Shown in pieces: positions 1 to 11,364 of a stretch of DNA of 64,000 nt (position 1 is the stretch's first letter; each line of letters opens with the position of its first letter). The stretch spans positions 62,001 through 126,000 of the forward strand of contig NZ_JAQZAO010000008.1 in assembly GCF_028737315.1 (NCBI RefSeq), given 5' to 3'. The notes beneath the pieces were generated by a model. The model saw only the letters and a program-made list of their open reading frames with translations. It was not told where the DNA came from and searched no databases. A program made the translations under genes and the position numbers. This DNA comes from Actinomycetospora lemnae. Lineage in GTDB: Bacteria; Actinomycetota; Actinomycetes; Mycobacteriales; Pseudonocardiaceae.

Positions 1-73
1 AGCCGGCGCGGGGAATCGAACCCCGGACCTTTCGCTTACAAGGCGAGCGCTCTGCCGATTGAGCTACGCCGGC
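1..73 (-). tRNA. tRNA-Thr (anticodon TGT)
   Basis: Read on the minus strand, the segment folds as a full cloverleaf. It has a 7-bp acceptor stem (GCCGGCG/CGCCGGC), a D arm GCTC/GAGC, an anticodon loop CTTGTAA with anticodon TGT, and a T arm CGGGG-TTCGAAT-CCCCG. The discriminator base T is at position 1. The anticodon reads ACA, so it charges threonine. The outermost anticodon-stem pair (C27-A43) is mismatched. A 3' CCA, if encoded, would lie outside the window. Confidence 0.95.
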
Positions 74-324
74 ACGCGGGCCATGGTACGGAAGCCGGGC
101 CCGCACGGAGACCCCGCCCACAGGGGCGGGGCCGTAGCCTCGTGCGTCGGTCGGTGGGTGGGCGGGGGCCCCGGCGGGCCGGGTCGGGTGGGACGTGACG
201 CACGCTCCCGCCCGGCAACCACGATCCACTCCCACACGTCTGCGCAGGTGGCTGGATGAGGATTCCCGGCGTGCACCGTCCGCGGCCCGAGCACACCGGA
301 GAGCAAGGAGAGGAAGGTCCGCCC

Positions 325-1785
325 GTGGGGGTGGCCCAGCGAGCACGAGGCTCGCTCCGTCGACAGTTCCCCGTCACACCCGACCTGCGGCGCGCCGTGG
401 ACGCGCCGACGGTCCGCGACAACCTCCTGCCGGCCGTCCCCGGCCCGCAGGTCGCCGAGGACGCGCTGGTCCTGCGCGTGCTCGACCTCGCCCTGCGCAT
501 CGGCGAGGTCCAGCTCGCGACAGGCGCCGGCGCGGCCGTCGCGCACGACACGATGCTCGCGATCGCGCGCGCCTACGGTCTGCCGACCTGCGACGTCGAC
601 ATCGCGTTCTCGACGATCACCATGTGCTGTCACCGCGGCAACGAGGCCGGCCCGGTGACGACGATGCGCAACGTCCGCTACCGGACGCAGGACTACACGC
701 GCCTGACCGAGGTCGACGACATCATCACCGCCATCGTCGACCGCGAGGAGCCCACGCCCGTCGAGGAGGCGAGCACCCGCCTCGGCAACGCCGTGCGCGC
801 GAACCACCCGTACCCGCGCTTCGTCGCCGGGATCGCGCGGTCGCTGTTCGCGGGCGCGGTCGCGTTCTTGCTCGGTGGCGGCTTCGTCGTCGCCGCGCTC
901 GCCACCGTCGCCACGGGCGTCATCTGGGCGGTCGCGCGCTGGCTGGGCCGCCGTGGGGTGCCGATGTTCTTCCAGCAGATGGTCGGCGCGGCCATCGTGA
1001 CGCTCAGCGCGACGTCGCTGGCCTGGACCGGCACGCTCGACGACTCACCGGTGTTCGTCATCGCGGCCGGGATCGTCGTGCTGCTCTCGGGCCTGTCGCT
1101 CGTGGGTCTCGTGCAGGACGCCATCACGGGCTTCCCGTTGACGGCCGCGGGGCGCGTCGTCGAGGTCGTCATCGCGTCGGCGGGACTGCTGGTCGGCGTC
1201 GTCGTCAGCATCAAGCTCATCGGCACGGTGCTGGGGACCGACGCGGGCGCCTACGCCGCCGTCGTGCCGCCGGGGCCGCTGCCGTCGCTGCACCCGCTCT
1301 CGCTGGTCGCGGCCGCGGCGGCCGGGATGTTGTTCGCGCTATCGGCCTACGCGCCGTGGCGGTCGCTGCCGCTCGCGGCCCTGGCCGGGGCGACGGCGTG
1401 GGCCGCCTACGCGGTCCTCGGCCTGGTCGGGGCCGGCGAGGTCGTCGCCGCCGCCCTCGCCGCCGCGGCGCTGGGCCTCGTCGCGATGCTGCTGCCCCGC
1501 GCACTGGGTACACCCCCGCTGGTGCTGGTGATTGCCGGGATCACGCCGCTCCTCCCAGGTCTGACGATGTACCGCGGGTTCTCGCAGCTCGCGTACGGCA
1601 GCGTCGCCCAGGGGGCGGTGACGATCCTGCTGGCCCTGACCTTCGGTCTCGCCCTCGCGGCCGGGGTCTCGGTCGGGGAGCAGATCGGCTGGCCCCTGCA
1701 GCGGCTGGTCCGCCGTCTGCTGTTCGGAGTCACCGCGGAGGACAGAGCACGTGACGCACACCGAGGACGCCCCCGGGTCTTCTGA
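325..1785 (+). CDS. thrE: ThrE-family threonine/serine exporter
   Basis: A 486-residue membrane protein of the ThrE (DUF1212) family, which exports threonine and serine from the cytoplasm. The N-terminal half carries the soluble ThrE domain ([16 protein letters not shown], then the [10 protein letters not shown] strand). About ten hydrophobic segments follow from roughly residue 170 to 470, matching the two-part ThrE/ThrE_2 arrangement. The GTG at 325 is preferred over the in-frame ATG at 256 because the purine-rich AGGAGAGGAAGG lies 7 bases upstream of it. The 3' end overlaps otsA by 35 bp, suggesting joint transcription. Neighbouring tRNA-Thr is probably coincidental. Family assignment is firm; the substrate is inferred. 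Confidence 0.85.
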   Translation: MGVAQRARGSLRRQFPVTPDLRRAVDAPTVRDNLLPAVPGPQVAEDALVLRVLDLALRIGEVQLATGAGAAVAHDTMLAIARAYGLPTCDVDIAFSTITMCCHRGNEAGPVTTMRNVRYRTQDYTRLTEVDDIITAIVDREEPTPVEEASTRLGNAVRANHPYPRFVAGIARSLFAGAVAFLLGGGFVVAALATVATGVIWAVARWLGRRGVPMFFQQMVGAAIVTLSATSLAWTGTLDDSPVFVIAAGIVVLLSGLSLVGLVQDAITGFPLTAAGRVVEVVIASAGLLVGVVVSIKLIGTVLGTDAGAYAAVVPPGPLPSLHPLSLVAAAAAGMLFALSAYAPWRSLPLAALAGATAWAAYAVLGLVGAGEVVAAALAAAALGLVAMLLPRALGTPPLVLVIAGITPLLPGLTMYRGFSQLAYGSVAQGAVTILLALTFGLALAAGVSVGEQIGWPLQRLVRRLLFGVTAEDRARDAHRGRPRVF

Positions 1786-3181
1786 CCTGCTGGTGGTGGC
1801 CAACCGGTTGCCCTTCGACCTCGACGACGACGGCGAGTGGCGCCGCGCCCCGGGAGGCCTGGTCACCGCACTCGAACCCACGCTGCGCTCCCGTGGCGGC
1901 GCGTGGGTGGGGTGGCCGGGCAAGCCCGACGCGGCGCCGGCGCCGTTCGACGACGAGGGCATGGCCATCCGCCCGGTGTCGATCAGCGCCGACGAGGTCG
2001 CCGCCTACTACGAGGGCTTCGCCAACGCGACGCTCTGGCCGCTCTACCACGACGTCGTGGCCCGGCCACGCTTCGAGCGCTCGTGGTGGGAGGCCTACCG
2101 GACGGTCAACGAGCGCTTCGCGGAGGCCGCCGCCGACGCCGCCGCGGAGGGGGCGACGGTGTGGGTGCAGGACTACCAGCTCCAGCTCGTCCCGCGGATG
2201 CTGCGCGAGCGGCGCCCGGATCTGCGGATCGGCTTCTTCCTGCACATCCCCTTCCCGCCCGCCGAGCTGTTCGCCCAGCTGCCGTGGCGGCGCCCGGTGG
2301 TCGAGGGCCTGCTGGGGGCCGACGTCGTCGGGTTCCAGACGGTCGGGGGCGCCGAGAACTTCCGCCGCGTCGCCGCCCTCCTCACCGACGCGACGGCCGA
2401 CGACGCCCCGATCACCGTCGACGGCTCGGCGGGGCACGTCACCGCGCCGGACGGGCGCACGATCACCATCGGCGCGCACCCCATCTCCGTCGACGCCGGG
2501 CACCTCGACGAGACCGCCCGCGACGAGGCGGTGGCGCAGCGGGCCGAGGCCCTGCGCCACGAGCTGGGCGACCCGCGCACGGTCCTGCTCGGCGTCGACC
2601 GCCTCGACTACACCAAGGGCATCGACGTCCGCCTGCAGGCGTTCGCGGAGACGCTCGAGGACGGGCGGCTCGACCCCGCCGAGACGGTGCTCATCCAGGT
2701 GGCGACGCCGAGCCGCGAGCGCGTCGAGCACTACGCCGAGATGCGCGACGACATCGAGCTCACCGTCGGGCGCGTCAACGGCGAGTACGGCTCGATCGGG
2801 CACCCGGTGATCCACTACGTGCACCAGTCGACCCCGCGCGACGAGCTCGTCGCCTTCTACCGGGCCGCCGACGTCATGCTCGTGACGCCCTACCGCGACG
2901 GCATGAACCTCGTCGCCAAGGAGTACGTCGCGTCCCGCCCCGACGGCGACGGCGCGCTGGTGCTCTCGGAGTTCACCGGCGCCGCGGACGATCTGGGCGC
3001 GGGCGCGTTCCTCGTCAACCCGCACGACATCGACGCCGTCGGCGACGCGATCGTCACCGCGGCGTCGCTGGACCACGAGGAGGCCCGCCGGCGCATGGGC
3101 CTCATGCGCGAGCAGGTGCTGACGCACGACGTCGAGCGCTGGGCCGCCGGGTTCCTCGAGGCGCTGGGCGTCGGGTCCTAA
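1751..3181 (+). CDS. otsA: alpha,alpha-trehalose-phosphate synthase (UDP-forming), OtsA
   Basis: A cytoplasmic GT20 glycosyltransferase of 476 residues that joins UDP-glucose (or ADP-glucose) to glucose-6-phosphate, giving trehalose-6-phosphate. The sequence shows VVANRLPF near residue 15, GGLVTAL near 36, WPLYH near 89, the acceptor-site [10 protein letters not shown] near 282, and the nucleotide-sugar loop with [12 protein letters not shown] near 380. The length is normal for OtsA. The GTG start has GGAGG 9 bases upstream. No trehalose phosphatase (otsB) follows in the window. The stop codon TAA overlaps the stop of the convergent LacI gene by two bases. Confidence 0.95.
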   Translation: MTHTEDAPGSSDLLVVANRLPFDLDDDGEWRRAPGGLVTALEPTLRSRGGAWVGWPGKPDAAPAPFDDEGMAIRPVSISADEVAAYYEGFANATLWPLYHDVVARPRFERSWWEAYRTVNERFAEAAADAAAEGATVWVQDYQLQLVPRMLRERRPDLRIGFFLHIPFPPAELFAQLPWRRPVVEGLLGADVVGFQTVGGAENFRRVAALLTDATADDAPITVDGSAGHVTAPDGRTITIGAHPISVDAGHLDETARDEAVAQRAEALRHELGDPRTVLLGVDRLDYTKGIDVRLQAFAETLEDGRLDPAETVLIQVATPSRERVEHYAEMRDDIELTVGRVNGEYGSIGHPVIHYVHQSTPRDELVAFYRAADVMLVTPYRDGMNLVAKEYVASRPDGDGALVLSEFTGAADDLGAGAFLVNPHDIDAVGDAIVTAASLDHEEARRRMGLMREQVLTHDVERWAAGFLEALGVGS

Positions 3182-4302
3182 CCCTCGCGGGCCGGGCCCG
3201 ACGTTGCGCGGGCGAGCAGCTCGGTGGGCAGCAGGAGGGTCCGGGAGCGCTGGCGGTCGCCGCGGTCGAGCAACAGCTCGCCCGCGGCGCGGCCCTTGTC
3301 CAGGGTCGGCTGGCGGATGGTCGTCAGCTCGGCGCGCTCGGCGGCCGGGACACCGTCGAAGCCGGTGATGCTGAGGTCGCCGGGCACGGAGCGGCCGGCC
3401 TGGCGGGCGTGGCGGAGCGCGCCGAGGGCCAGGATGTCCGACGTGCACACCAGCGCGGTGACGTCGTGCTGGGCGAGCAGCTGCTCGGCGGCCGAGGCGC
3501 CGGCCGACTCGCTGTGGTCGTAGCGCTCGACCACCGGGACCGTCGACCAGTCCACGCCGGCCTCGCCGAAGCCCTCGCGCAGGCCCGCGAGGCGGCGGCG
3601 CTGGACCTCGTAGCGGGCGCGCTGCTGGCGCTCGACGCTCGCGAAGCCGTCGTTGCGCTCGGTGGACAGGCGCATGCAGAGCACGCCGATCCGCCGGTGG
3701 CCCAGCCCCGCGAGGTGGCGGGCCATGTCGACCATCGCGGCGTGGTCGTCGATGCCGACGCGGTCGACGTCGGGGACGGCCGTCGGCTGGTCGCAGACGA
3801 CGACGGGGACCGGGCGCTCGAGCACCGCGTGGAAGTTGTCGTCGTCGTCGGGCATCGAGTACACGACGAACCCGTCGACGCCCGCGCGCGCGACCGCGCC
3901 CGGGTCGTCGGCCTCCGGGCTCACGGGGACGAGCAGCAGGCCCGAGCCGTTGTCCTCGCAGGCCAGCGCGAGCCCCTCGAGGAACTGGACGGCCACCGGG
4001 TCGCGGAACGCGTACGACAGCGCCTCGGTGAGCAGCAGGCCGACCGCGCCGGCCTTGCGGGTGCGCAGCGAGCGGGCGACGGGGTCCGGACCGGGGTAGC
4101 CGAGGCGGCGCGCGGTGTCGAGCACGCGGCGGCGCAACGCCGGCGAGAGCTGGTCGGGGCGGTTGTAGGCGTTCGACACCGTCGTGCGCGACACGCCCAG
4201 CTCCGCGGCCAGCGAGGCCAGCGTGGCGGTCCGCCGCGAACGGCGCCCCTCGAGTGCCTCGGCCACCACCCGACGGTAGCGACTGTTTCGATCTAGGGCC
4301 AC
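3178..4302 (-). CDS. LacI-family transcriptional regulator
   Basis: A 374-residue repressor-type protein. An N-terminal LacI helix-turn-helix ([22 protein letters not shown], residues about 22-45) precedes a hinge helix and a periplasmic-binding-like effector domain ([36 protein letters not shown]). The GTG start is the first one giving a normal LacI N-terminus; upstream the frame only continues antisense to the transporter genes. It is convergent with otsA and divergent from the metal transporter. LacI proteins usually bind a sugar, so trehalose or another carbohydrate signal is plausible, but the effector cannot be read from the sequence. Confidence 0.9.
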   Translation of the reverse strand: MALDRNSRYRRVVAEALEGRRSRRTATLASLAAELGVSRTTVSNAYNRPDQLSPALRRRVLDTARRLGYPGPDPVARSLRTRKAGAVGLLLTEALSYAFRDPVAVQFLEGLALACEDNGSGLLLVPVSPEADDPGAVARAGVDGFVVYSMPDDDDNFHAVLERPVPVVVCDQPTAVPDVDRVGIDDHAAMVDMARHLAGLGHRRIGVLCMRLSTERNDGFASVERQQRARYEVQRRRLAGLREGFGEAGVDWSTVPVVERYDHSESAGASAAEQLLAQHDVTALVCTSDILALGALRHARQAGRSVPGDLSITGFDGVPAAERAELTTIRQPTLDKGRAAGELLLDRGDRQRSRTLLLPTELLARATSGPAREG

Positions 4303-4376
4303 TCCACGCGACCGATGGGCGCCCCGATGCGCCGGGTGTGACCTGCTCGGAGGACACCGAGGGTCCCACCCGCAAT

Positions 4377-4391
4377 CGATAACCGTTATCG
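4377..4391. promoter_or_regulatory. 15-bp palindrome, candidate Zur/Fur-type operator
   Basis: CGATAACCGTTATCG is a perfect 7-1-7 inverted repeat 43 bp upstream of the metal-binding lipoprotein start, between it and the divergent LacI gene. The odd spacing matches the layout of actinobacterial Zur/Fur boxes; LacI operators are normally even-centred on CG. It is likely to make the importer metal-responsive, but the regulator is inferred from position and symmetry alone. Confidence 0.55.
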
Positions 4392-4434
4392 TTTGCGATC
4401 GACCGACCCGGTTCCGACCGATGAGGAGCGCCCC

Positions 4435-5394
4435 GTGCCCGTCCGTGCCCGTCCCGTGTCCCTGGTGGCCGCACTGCTCGGAGCGTTGCTGGTGCTGGTC
4501 GCCTGCGGCGGCGGGTCCGGAGGGAGTGCCCCCGCGGCGGCACCCGCGCCGGCGCAGACTCCGGGGTCGCCCGCACCGGCCCCGGGGCGCACGCTGACGG
4601 TCGTGGCCACGACGAACGTCTGGGGCTCGGTGGCGAGCGCGATCGCCGGCCCGGGCGTCGAGGTGCGGTCGATCATCCAGGACCCGGCCGCCGACCCGCA
4701 CTCCTACGAGAGCACCCCGGCCGACGCCGCGGCCCTGGCGAACGCCGACCTCATCGTGGTCAACGGCGGGCACTACGACGACTGGGTCGAGCAGATCCTC
4801 GCGTCCGACCCGGCCCTGCAGGGCCGCGCGATCGAGGCGTTCGCGCTGCGCGGCGACCAGGCGCAGGAGAACGAGCACGTGTGGTTCGACCCGACCGCGG
4901 TGAAGGGCGTCGTCAGCCAGGTGGCCGAGCGCCTCGCCGCCGCCGAGCCCGCTCAGGCCGCCGCGCTGCGCGAGCGGGCGACCGCGTTCTCGGGTCGCGT
5001 CGACGAGCAGGCCGCGCGCCTCGCCGCGATCGGGCAGGCGCGCCCCGGCACCCGCGTGGTCGCCACCGAGCCGATCGCGCAGTACCTGCTGGCCACCGCG
5101 GGCGTCGCCGACGCCACCCCGCCGGCGTTCAGCGAGGCGATCGAGAACGAGACCGACCCGCCGGCCGCCACCCTCGCGGAGACGAACCAGCTCGTCGCGT
5201 CGCGGGGCGTGGACGCGCTGGTGTTCAATCCGCAGACCGAGACCCCGATCACGACCCAGCTGCGCGACGCCGCAACGGGTGCGGGGGTGCCGGTGGTGAA
5301 CGTGACCGAGACACTGCCCGCCGGGCAGGACTACCTGACCTGGCTCGACGCCACCCGCGCCGAGCTCGCCCGTGCCCTGGGGGCCCCTGCGTGA
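4435..5394 (+). CDS. metal ABC transporter substrate-binding lipoprotein (ZnuA/TroA family)
   Basis: A 319-residue lipoprotein with a signal peptide and lipobox LVAC at Cys24, so it is anchored outside the membrane. The mature part is a TroA-type solute-binding fold with metal-ligand regions DPHSYES and NEHVWFDP and a later acidic segment FSEAIENETDPP. The His usually seen in an HDAF-type motif is replaced by TEPIAQYL, so the ligand set may differ from classic ZnuA. The GTG at 4435 is chosen because GAGGAG lies 6 bases upstream; an in-frame TTG at 4393 would disturb the signal peptide. It is first in a three-gene Zn/Mn uptake operon behind the palindrome at 4377. Confidence 0.88.
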   Translation: MPVRARPVSLVAALLGALLVLVACGGGSGGSAPAAAPAPAQTPGSPAPAPGRTLTVVATTNVWGSVASAIAGPGVEVRSIIQDPAADPHSYESTPADAAALANADLIVVNGGHYDDWVEQILASDPALQGRAIEAFALRGDQAQENEHVWFDPTAVKGVVSQVAERLAAAEPAQAAALRERATAFSGRVDEQAARLAAIGQARPGTRVVATEPIAQYLLATAGVADATPPAFSEAIENETDPPAATLAETNQLVASRGVDALVFNPQTETPITTQLRDAATGAGVPVVNVTETLPAGQDYLTWLDATRAELARALGAPA

Positions 5395-5416
5395 CCTGTT
5401 CGTCGAGGTACTGCTC

Positions 5417-6214
5417 GTGACGCCGTCGATCCGCCTGACCGACGCAGAGGTCCGCCGCGGGGGTCGCACGCTCTGGACCGGGCTCGACCTCGACGTCGAG
5501 CCCGGGGAGTTCGTCGCCGTGCTGGGCCCGAACGGCTCGGGCAAGACGACGTTGCTGACCGTGCTGCTGGGGCTGCTGCCGCTCGCGGTGGGGACGTGCG
5601 AGGTGGCCGGGCGCGCCCCGCACCGGGGCAGCGCGGACGTCGGCTACGTCCCGCAGCAGACGAGCATGGACGCGCTCACCCCGCTGCGCGGACGCGACCT
5701 CGTCGGGCTGGGGCTCGACGGGCACCGCTTCGGCCTGCCGTTCCGCGGCCGGGCCGAGCGGGCCCGGAAGGTGCGCGAGGCGTTGCTGCAGGTCGACGCC
5801 CTGGACCTCGCCGACGCGCCGGTCGGCGCGCTGTCCGGCGGGGAGCAGCAGCGGCTGCGGATCGCGCAGGCGCTCGTCGGGGACCCCGGCCTGCTGCTCG
5901 CCGACGAGCCGCTGCACTCGCTCGACCTGGCCCGCCAGCGCGCCGTCGTCGAGCTGCTCGAGCGCCGCCGCCGCGAGCACGGCACCGCCGTGGTGTTCGT
6001 GACCCACGAGCTCAACCCGGTCCTGCCCGTCACCGACCGGGTGCTCTACCTGGTCGACGGCCGGTTCCGGATCGGCACGCCCGACGAGGTCATGACCTCC
6101 GAGACGCTCTCCGAGCTCTACCGCACCGACGTCGACGTGGTGCGCGTGCGCGACCGCATCGTCGTCGTCGGCGCCGAGGACCGCCTCGTGCACACGGGGG
6201 GCGGGCCGCGGTGA
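5417..6214 (+). CDS. metal ABC transporter ATP-binding protein
   Basis: A 265-residue ABC ATPase that would power metal import with the flanking lipoprotein and permease. It shows Walker A GPNGSGKTT near residue 37, a Q-loop (YVPQQTS), signature LSGGEQQRL, Walker B LLLADEP and an H-loop histidine in FVTHEL. The GTG at 5417 has GAGG 8 bases upstream. The longer in-frame start at 5372 would overlap the lipoprotein gene and add residues foreign to the family. It overlaps the permease gene by four bases (GTGA), indicating translational coupling. Confidence 0.9.
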   Translation: MTPSIRLTDAEVRRGGRTLWTGLDLDVEPGEFVAVLGPNGSGKTTLLTVLLGLLPLAVGTCEVAGRAPHRGSADVGYVPQQTSMDALTPLRGRDLVGLGLDGHRFGLPFRGRAERARKVREALLQVDALDLADAPVGALSGGEQQRLRIAQALVGDPGLLLADEPLHSLDLARQRAVVELLERRRREHGTAVVFVTHELNPVLPVTDRVLYLVDGRFRIGTPDEVMTSETLSELYRTDVDVVRVRDRIVVVGAEDRLVHTGGGPR

Positions 6215-7056
6215 CGTACTCGCTGCTCGACCTGCTCGCGCTCGACTTCGTCCGCAACGCCCTCGTCGCGGGCGTCGTCCTGGCCGTGCTCGCGGGGCTC
6301 CTCGGGCCGCTCGTCGTCGGCCGCGGGATGGCGTTCTCGGTGCACGGCACGGCCGAGCTCGCGTTCGCCGGCGGGGCGGGGGCGCTGCTCGTGTTCGGCA
6401 CCGAGGCGATCGGGTGGGGCGCGCTGATCGGTGCGGTGCTGGTCGCGCTGCTCTTCGGCGCGCTCGGGCGGGCGCAGCGCGAGCGCGACTCGGTGATCGG
6501 CGTGCTGCTCTCGTTCGGCCTCGGGCTCGGCGTGCTCTTCCAGGCGCTCTACACGGGGCGGTCGGCGAACAAGTTCGGCCTGCTCGTGGGGCAGATCGTC
6601 GGGGTCGACGTCGGCGACGTGCTGACGCTGACCGTCGTCGGGGTGGTCGTGCTGGTGGTGCTGGCGGTGGTCCGCCGGCCGCTGCTGTTCGCGAGCCTCG
6701 ACCCCGACATGGCCGCCGCCCGCGGGGTGCCGGTGCGGGCGCTGTCGATCGTCTTCGCGGTGCTGCTGGGCGTCACGGTCGCGCTCGGCGTGCAGATCGT
6801 CGGCGCCCTGCTCGTGCTCTGCCTGCTCATCACGCCCGCGGCCGCGGCCGCCCAGGTGACCGCCTCGCCGACGCTGGCCTCGGTGCTCGCGGTGGTGTTC
6901 GCCGAGATCGCGGTGGTCGGCGGGATCGTGGCGTCGCTCGACGCGGGGCTGCCGATCAGCCCGTTCGTCGCCTCGATCGCGTTCGTGATCTACCTGGTCT
7001 GCCGGGCGCTCGGCGCGCTGCGGACCCGGCGACGCGTCGCCGTCGCCACACCGTGA
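6211..7056 (+). CDS. metal ABC transporter permease (ZnuB family)
   Basis: A 281-residue polytopic membrane protein of the ABC-3 family with about seven to eight hydrophobic segments, from LVAGVVLAVLAGLLGPLVVG near the N-terminus to FVASIAFVIYLVCRAL at the end. Conserved family features include GMAFSVHGTAELAFAGGAGA and DPDMAAARGVPV. It forms the membrane channel of the zinc or manganese importer. It starts on the GTGA shared with the ATPase stop and is the last gene of the operon; the cyclase gene begins 42 bp later. Confidence 0.9.
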   Translation: MTYSLLDLLALDFVRNALVAGVVLAVLAGLLGPLVVGRGMAFSVHGTAELAFAGGAGALLVFGTEAIGWGALIGAVLVALLFGALGRAQRERDSVIGVLLSFGLGLGVLFQALYTGRSANKFGLLVGQIVGVDVGDVLTLTVVGVVVLVVLAVVRRPLLFASLDPDMAAARGVPVRALSIVFAVLLGVTVALGVQIVGALLVLCLLITPAAAAAQVTASPTLASVLAVVFAEIAVVGGIVASLDAGLPISPFVASIAFVIYLVCRALGALRTRRRVAVATP

Positions 7057-7098
7057 GCTGCGCTGTCCGGGTGACACCGCGCCGCTAGAGTCCGCCGC

Positions 7099-8733
7099 AT
7101 GTCCCAGGGCGGCCGGGGTGCCGAGGACGCCGAACACACGCGTCGCACCGCACGCGCCGGGGGATCCGAGGACCGCGGCCTGCGGCTGGTGACGCGGGTG
7201 GCGCTCGCGCTCGTCGTCGTCACCCCCAACATCGTCGGCGCGGGCGTCGTGCTCGTCGTCGCGGCCTGGGTGCTCCCGCTCGGCGAGCTGGTCGAGGACG
7301 ACCCGGGCGCGCTGATGCGCAACCTCGTCGCGTTCGGCGCCTACCTGCTCGCCGCCGTCGTCGTCGGCTCGATCTGGGGTCACCTCCGGATGCGCGTGCC
7401 CCGCGCGCCCGGACCGGGGGCCGACGACGCCGCCGTGCGCCGCCACCGCAAGCGTGTGCGCCGCGTGGTGCTGCGCGGGCCGCTGCGGCTCGCGACGGTG
7501 CAGACGGTGCTGTGGATCGCGGCGCTCGTGCTGTTCGTGCTCCTCAACGTCTTCTCGAGCCCGCGGCTGGGGCTCTCGGTGGGCATCACCGTCGGGCTGG
7601 GCGGCGTCGCGACCGTCGCCGTGACCTACCGGCTGGTCGAGCGGGTGCTGCGCCGCGAGGTCGCGCGCGTGCTCAACGACAAGCCGCCGGCGGGCCGCGT
7701 GCTGCCCGGCGTCGCGCTGCGGTCGGTGGGCTCGTGGGCGCTCGGCACCGCGGTACCGCTGGTCGGCGTGCTGCTGGCGGCGGCGGCGTCGCTGGCGTTC
7801 GGCGGCTACACCACCGAGCGGCTGGCGCTGGTGGTGCTCGTGCTGGGCGGGGTCGCGCTCGTCGTCGGCTTCCTCGTCACCGTGCTCACCGCGGCCTCGA
7901 CCGCCGCGCCCGTGCTCGCCGTGCGCCGCGCCCAGCGCCGCGTCGAGGACGGCGACTACGACGCCGAGGTGCCCGTCTTCGACACCACCGAGCTCGGGCT
8001 GCTCCAGGCCGGCTTCAACACCATGGTCTCGGGCCTGCGGGAACGGGAGCGGGTGCGCGACCTGTTCGGCCGCCACGTCGGCGAGGACGTCGCGCGCACG
8101 GCGCTGGAGAACGACGTCGAGCTCGGCGGCGAGGTCCGCGAGGTCGCGGTGCTGTTCGTCGACCTCATCGGGTCGACGCGCCTCGCCGCCTCCCGCCCGC
8201 CGCAGGAGGTCGTCGAGATGCTCAACGCGTTCTTCGCGGTGGTCATCGACGTCGTCGAGCAGCACGACGGCTGGATCAACAAGTTCGAGGGCGACGCGGC
8301 GCTCGCGGTGTTCGGGGCGCCGACCGCGCTCGACGACGCCGCCGGCTGCGCCCTGCGCGCCGGGCGGGAGCTCTCGCGGCGGATCGCCACCGAGCTGGAC
8401 GGGATCGCGGCGGGCATCGGGGTGTCGGCGGGCGAGGCGGTCGCGGGCAACATCGGCGACACCCGCCGCTACGAGTACACGGTGATCGGAGACCCGGTGA
8501 ACGAGGCGGCCCGGCTCACCGAGGCGGCGAAGGAGATCGACGGCTGCGTGGTGGCCTCGGGCGCGGCACTGTCCCGGGCCGGCGACGAGGCCCAGCGCTG
8601 GCGGGTCATCGACGCCCGCGTCCTGCGCGGCCGCGAGGGCGAGACCGACCTCGCCGTGCCGCGCGAGCACGCCGGGGCCTGCGCGGACGAAGGTGGCGAG
8701 CTGCTCGAGCGAACGGGGAGTTCGGGCGCGTAG
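7099..8733 (+). CDS. membrane class III adenylate cyclase with HAMP domain
   Basis: A 544-residue protein with an N-terminal block of about six membrane helices (residues 30-270), a HAMP linker (about 270-325) and a C-terminal class III nucleotide cyclase domain (about 345-510). The cyclase carries both metal-binding regions (LFVDLIGSTRLA and NKFEGDAALAVFG) and the GDPVNEAARL segment with Asn/Arg for transition-state binding, so it should be active in making cAMP. The size and order match mycobacterial Rv1318c-Rv1320c cyclases. Its stop codon lies inside the 47-bp repeat at 8712, so its last residues are encoded by that repeat. Confidence 0.9.
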   Translation: MSQGGRGAEDAEHTRRTARAGGSEDRGLRLVTRVALALVVVTPNIVGAGVVLVVAAWVLPLGELVEDDPGALMRNLVAFGAYLLAAVVVGSIWGHLRMRVPRAPGPGADDAAVRRHRKRVRRVVLRGPLRLATVQTVLWIAALVLFVLLNVFSSPRLGLSVGITVGLGGVATVAVTYRLVERVLRREVARVLNDKPPAGRVLPGVALRSVGSWALGTAVPLVGVLLAAAASLAFGGYTTERLALVVLVLGGVALVVGFLVTVLTAASTAAPVLAVRRAQRRVEDGDYDAEVPVFDTTELGLLQAGFNTMVSGLRERERVRDLFGRHVGEDVARTALENDVELGGEVREVAVLFVDLIGSTRLAASRPPQEVVEMLNAFFAVVIDVVEQHDGWINKFEGDAALAVFGAPTALDDAAGCALRAGRELSRRIATELDGIAAGIGVSAGEAVAGNIGDTRRYEYTVIGDPVNEAARLTEAAKEIDGCVVASGAALSRAGDEAQRWRVIDARVLRGREGETDLAVPREHAGACADEGGELLERTGSSGA

Positions 8734-8758
8734 AAGCAGCGAACAGCACGTTCGCTGC
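8712..8758. repeat. 47-bp hairpin minirepeat, copy A
   Basis: One of four same-orientation copies (others at 24393, 43911 and 58231). The shared core TAGAAGCAGCGA leads into a hairpin: 9-bp stem GCAGCGAAC (8736-8744), 5-base loop AGCAC, and arm GTTCGCTGC (8750-8758). A smaller inverted repeat, CGAAC/GTTCG, precedes it. The repeat spans the cyclase stop codon and fills the gap to the convergent rlmB, where it could end transcription from both sides. Confidence 0.85.
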
Positions 8759-8764
8759 TCCTGG

Positions 8765-9796
8765 TCAGGCGCGCCGGCGCCGCGCCACCTCGGCCAGGGC
8801 CACGCCCGCGGCCACCGAGGCGTTGAGCGACTCCACGTCGCCCGCCATGGGGATGGACACCACGCCCGTGCAGGTCTCGCGCACGAGGCGCGACAGGCCC
8901 TTGCCCTCCGAGCCCACGACCAGCACCAGCGGACCCCGGGCCGCGTCCGGGCCGGCGACGTCGTCGAGGTCGTCGATGTCGGTGCCCGCGTCGCCGTCGA
9001 GGCCCACCGCGACGAGGCCCTCGTCGAGCCAGCTGGTCAGGGTCCGCGACAGGTTCGTCGCGCGCCCGACCGGAATGCGCGCGGCAGCCCCCGCCGAGGT
9101 GCGCCAGGCCACCGGCGTCACGCCGACCGACCGACGCAGCGGCAGCAGCACGCCGTGCGCGCCGAACGCCGCCGCCGAGCGCAGCACCGCGCCGAGGTTG
9201 CGGGGGTCCTGCACGCCGTCGAGCGCCACGAGCAGCGGCTCGACCCGCGCCAGGTGCGCCCGCTGGCGTGCCTCCTCGAGGAGGTCGTCGGGGTGCCGGT
9301 ACTCGAACGCCGGCACCGCGAGCGCGAGCCCCTGGTGCAGGGCGCCGTCGGCCATCCTGTCGACGTCGCCGCGCGGCACCTCGAGCACCGAGACGCCCCG
9401 CTCGGAGGCCATCTTGATCGCCTCGCGGACGCGGTCGTCGACGTCGATGTTCTGCGCGACGTAGAGCGCGGTCGCCGGGCTGTGCGCGCGCAGGCTCTCG
9501 ACCACCGGGTTCCGCCCGAGCACGGTCTGCGGGCCGTCCGGGTCCTCCCGCCGCGACGGGCCCCGGCGCGCGGTCCCGCGCTCGTCACCCGCGGGACGGC
9601 GGGCCCCCGGGCTGCGCGACGTCGACGCCGACGCGCCGTCCGAGCGGTAGGCCTTGTGGTTCGGGCGCTTCTCGGCGGGCGGCGTCGGGCCCTTGCCCTC
9701 GAGGCTGCGGCGGTTCTTGCCGCCGGAACCCTTCGTCGGGCCCTTCTTCGAGCCCGGGTTGCGACGGGCCCCCGGGCGGCGGGAGTTGCCGGCCAT
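8765..9796 (-). CDS. rlmB: 23S rRNA (guanosine-2'-O-)-methyltransferase RlmB (SPOUT/TrmH family)
   Basis: A 343-residue SpoU/TrmH methyltransferase predicted to methylate a guanosine ribose in 23S rRNA. A basic, Gly/Lys-rich N-terminal extension of about 85 residues precedes the substrate-binding domain (NPVVESLRA) and the knotted catalytic domain. That domain carries [32 protein letters not shown] and [20 protein letters not shown]. The ATG at 9796 is four bases after the cysS stop, so the two genes form one unit, as in mycobacteria. The long basic tail is common in actinobacterial members. Confidence 0.92.
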   Translation of the reverse strand: MAGNSRRPGARRNPGSKKGPTKGSGGKNRRSLEGKGPTPPAEKRPNHKAYRSDGASASTSRSPGARRPAGDERGTARRGPSRREDPDGPQTVLGRNPVVESLRAHSPATALYVAQNIDVDDRVREAIKMASERGVSVLEVPRGDVDRMADGALHQGLALAVPAFEYRHPDDLLEEARQRAHLARVEPLLVALDGVQDPRNLGAVLRSAAAFGAHGVLLPLRRSVGVTPVAWRTSAGAAARIPVGRATNLSRTLTSWLDEGLVAVGLDGDAGTDIDDLDDVAGPDAARGPLVLVVGSEGKGLSRLVRETCTGVVSIPMAGDVESLNASVAAGVALAEVARRRRA

Positions 9797-9800
9797 GGCG

Positions 9801-11201
<1,401 letters not shown>

Positions 11202-11364
11202 CGCCCGGATCCTACGGAACGCTGGATCCGCCCTGACCGGCCCGTCGGGGGAGCGCTCCTCGCCAACCGATCGATCGTTCGGGAAGCCCCTTCCCAAGGT
11301 GTGAGGACGGACATAGAGTCGCGCCAGTCATTCGACGATTTCGCTACGCGAGGAGTGGTCAGCG

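Noticed and set aside
112-131. Hairpin CCCCGCCC/GGGCGGGG upstream of the exporter gene
   Set aside because: Simple GC tract upstream of both the tRNA and the exporter; it is not in a terminator position for any gene in view.
4377-4391. LacI operator reading of the palindrome
   Set aside because: LacI-family sites are usually even-centred on CG; this one has a single central base, fitting Fur/Zur sites better, though not excluded.
1730-4576. Very long open frames antisense to otsA, lacI and others (also 37348-40893, 51344-54682, 57285-60305)
   Set aside because: They have low-complexity Arg/Ala/Gly content, no recognisable domain, and mirror real genes; long shadow frames are normal in DNA this rich in GC.
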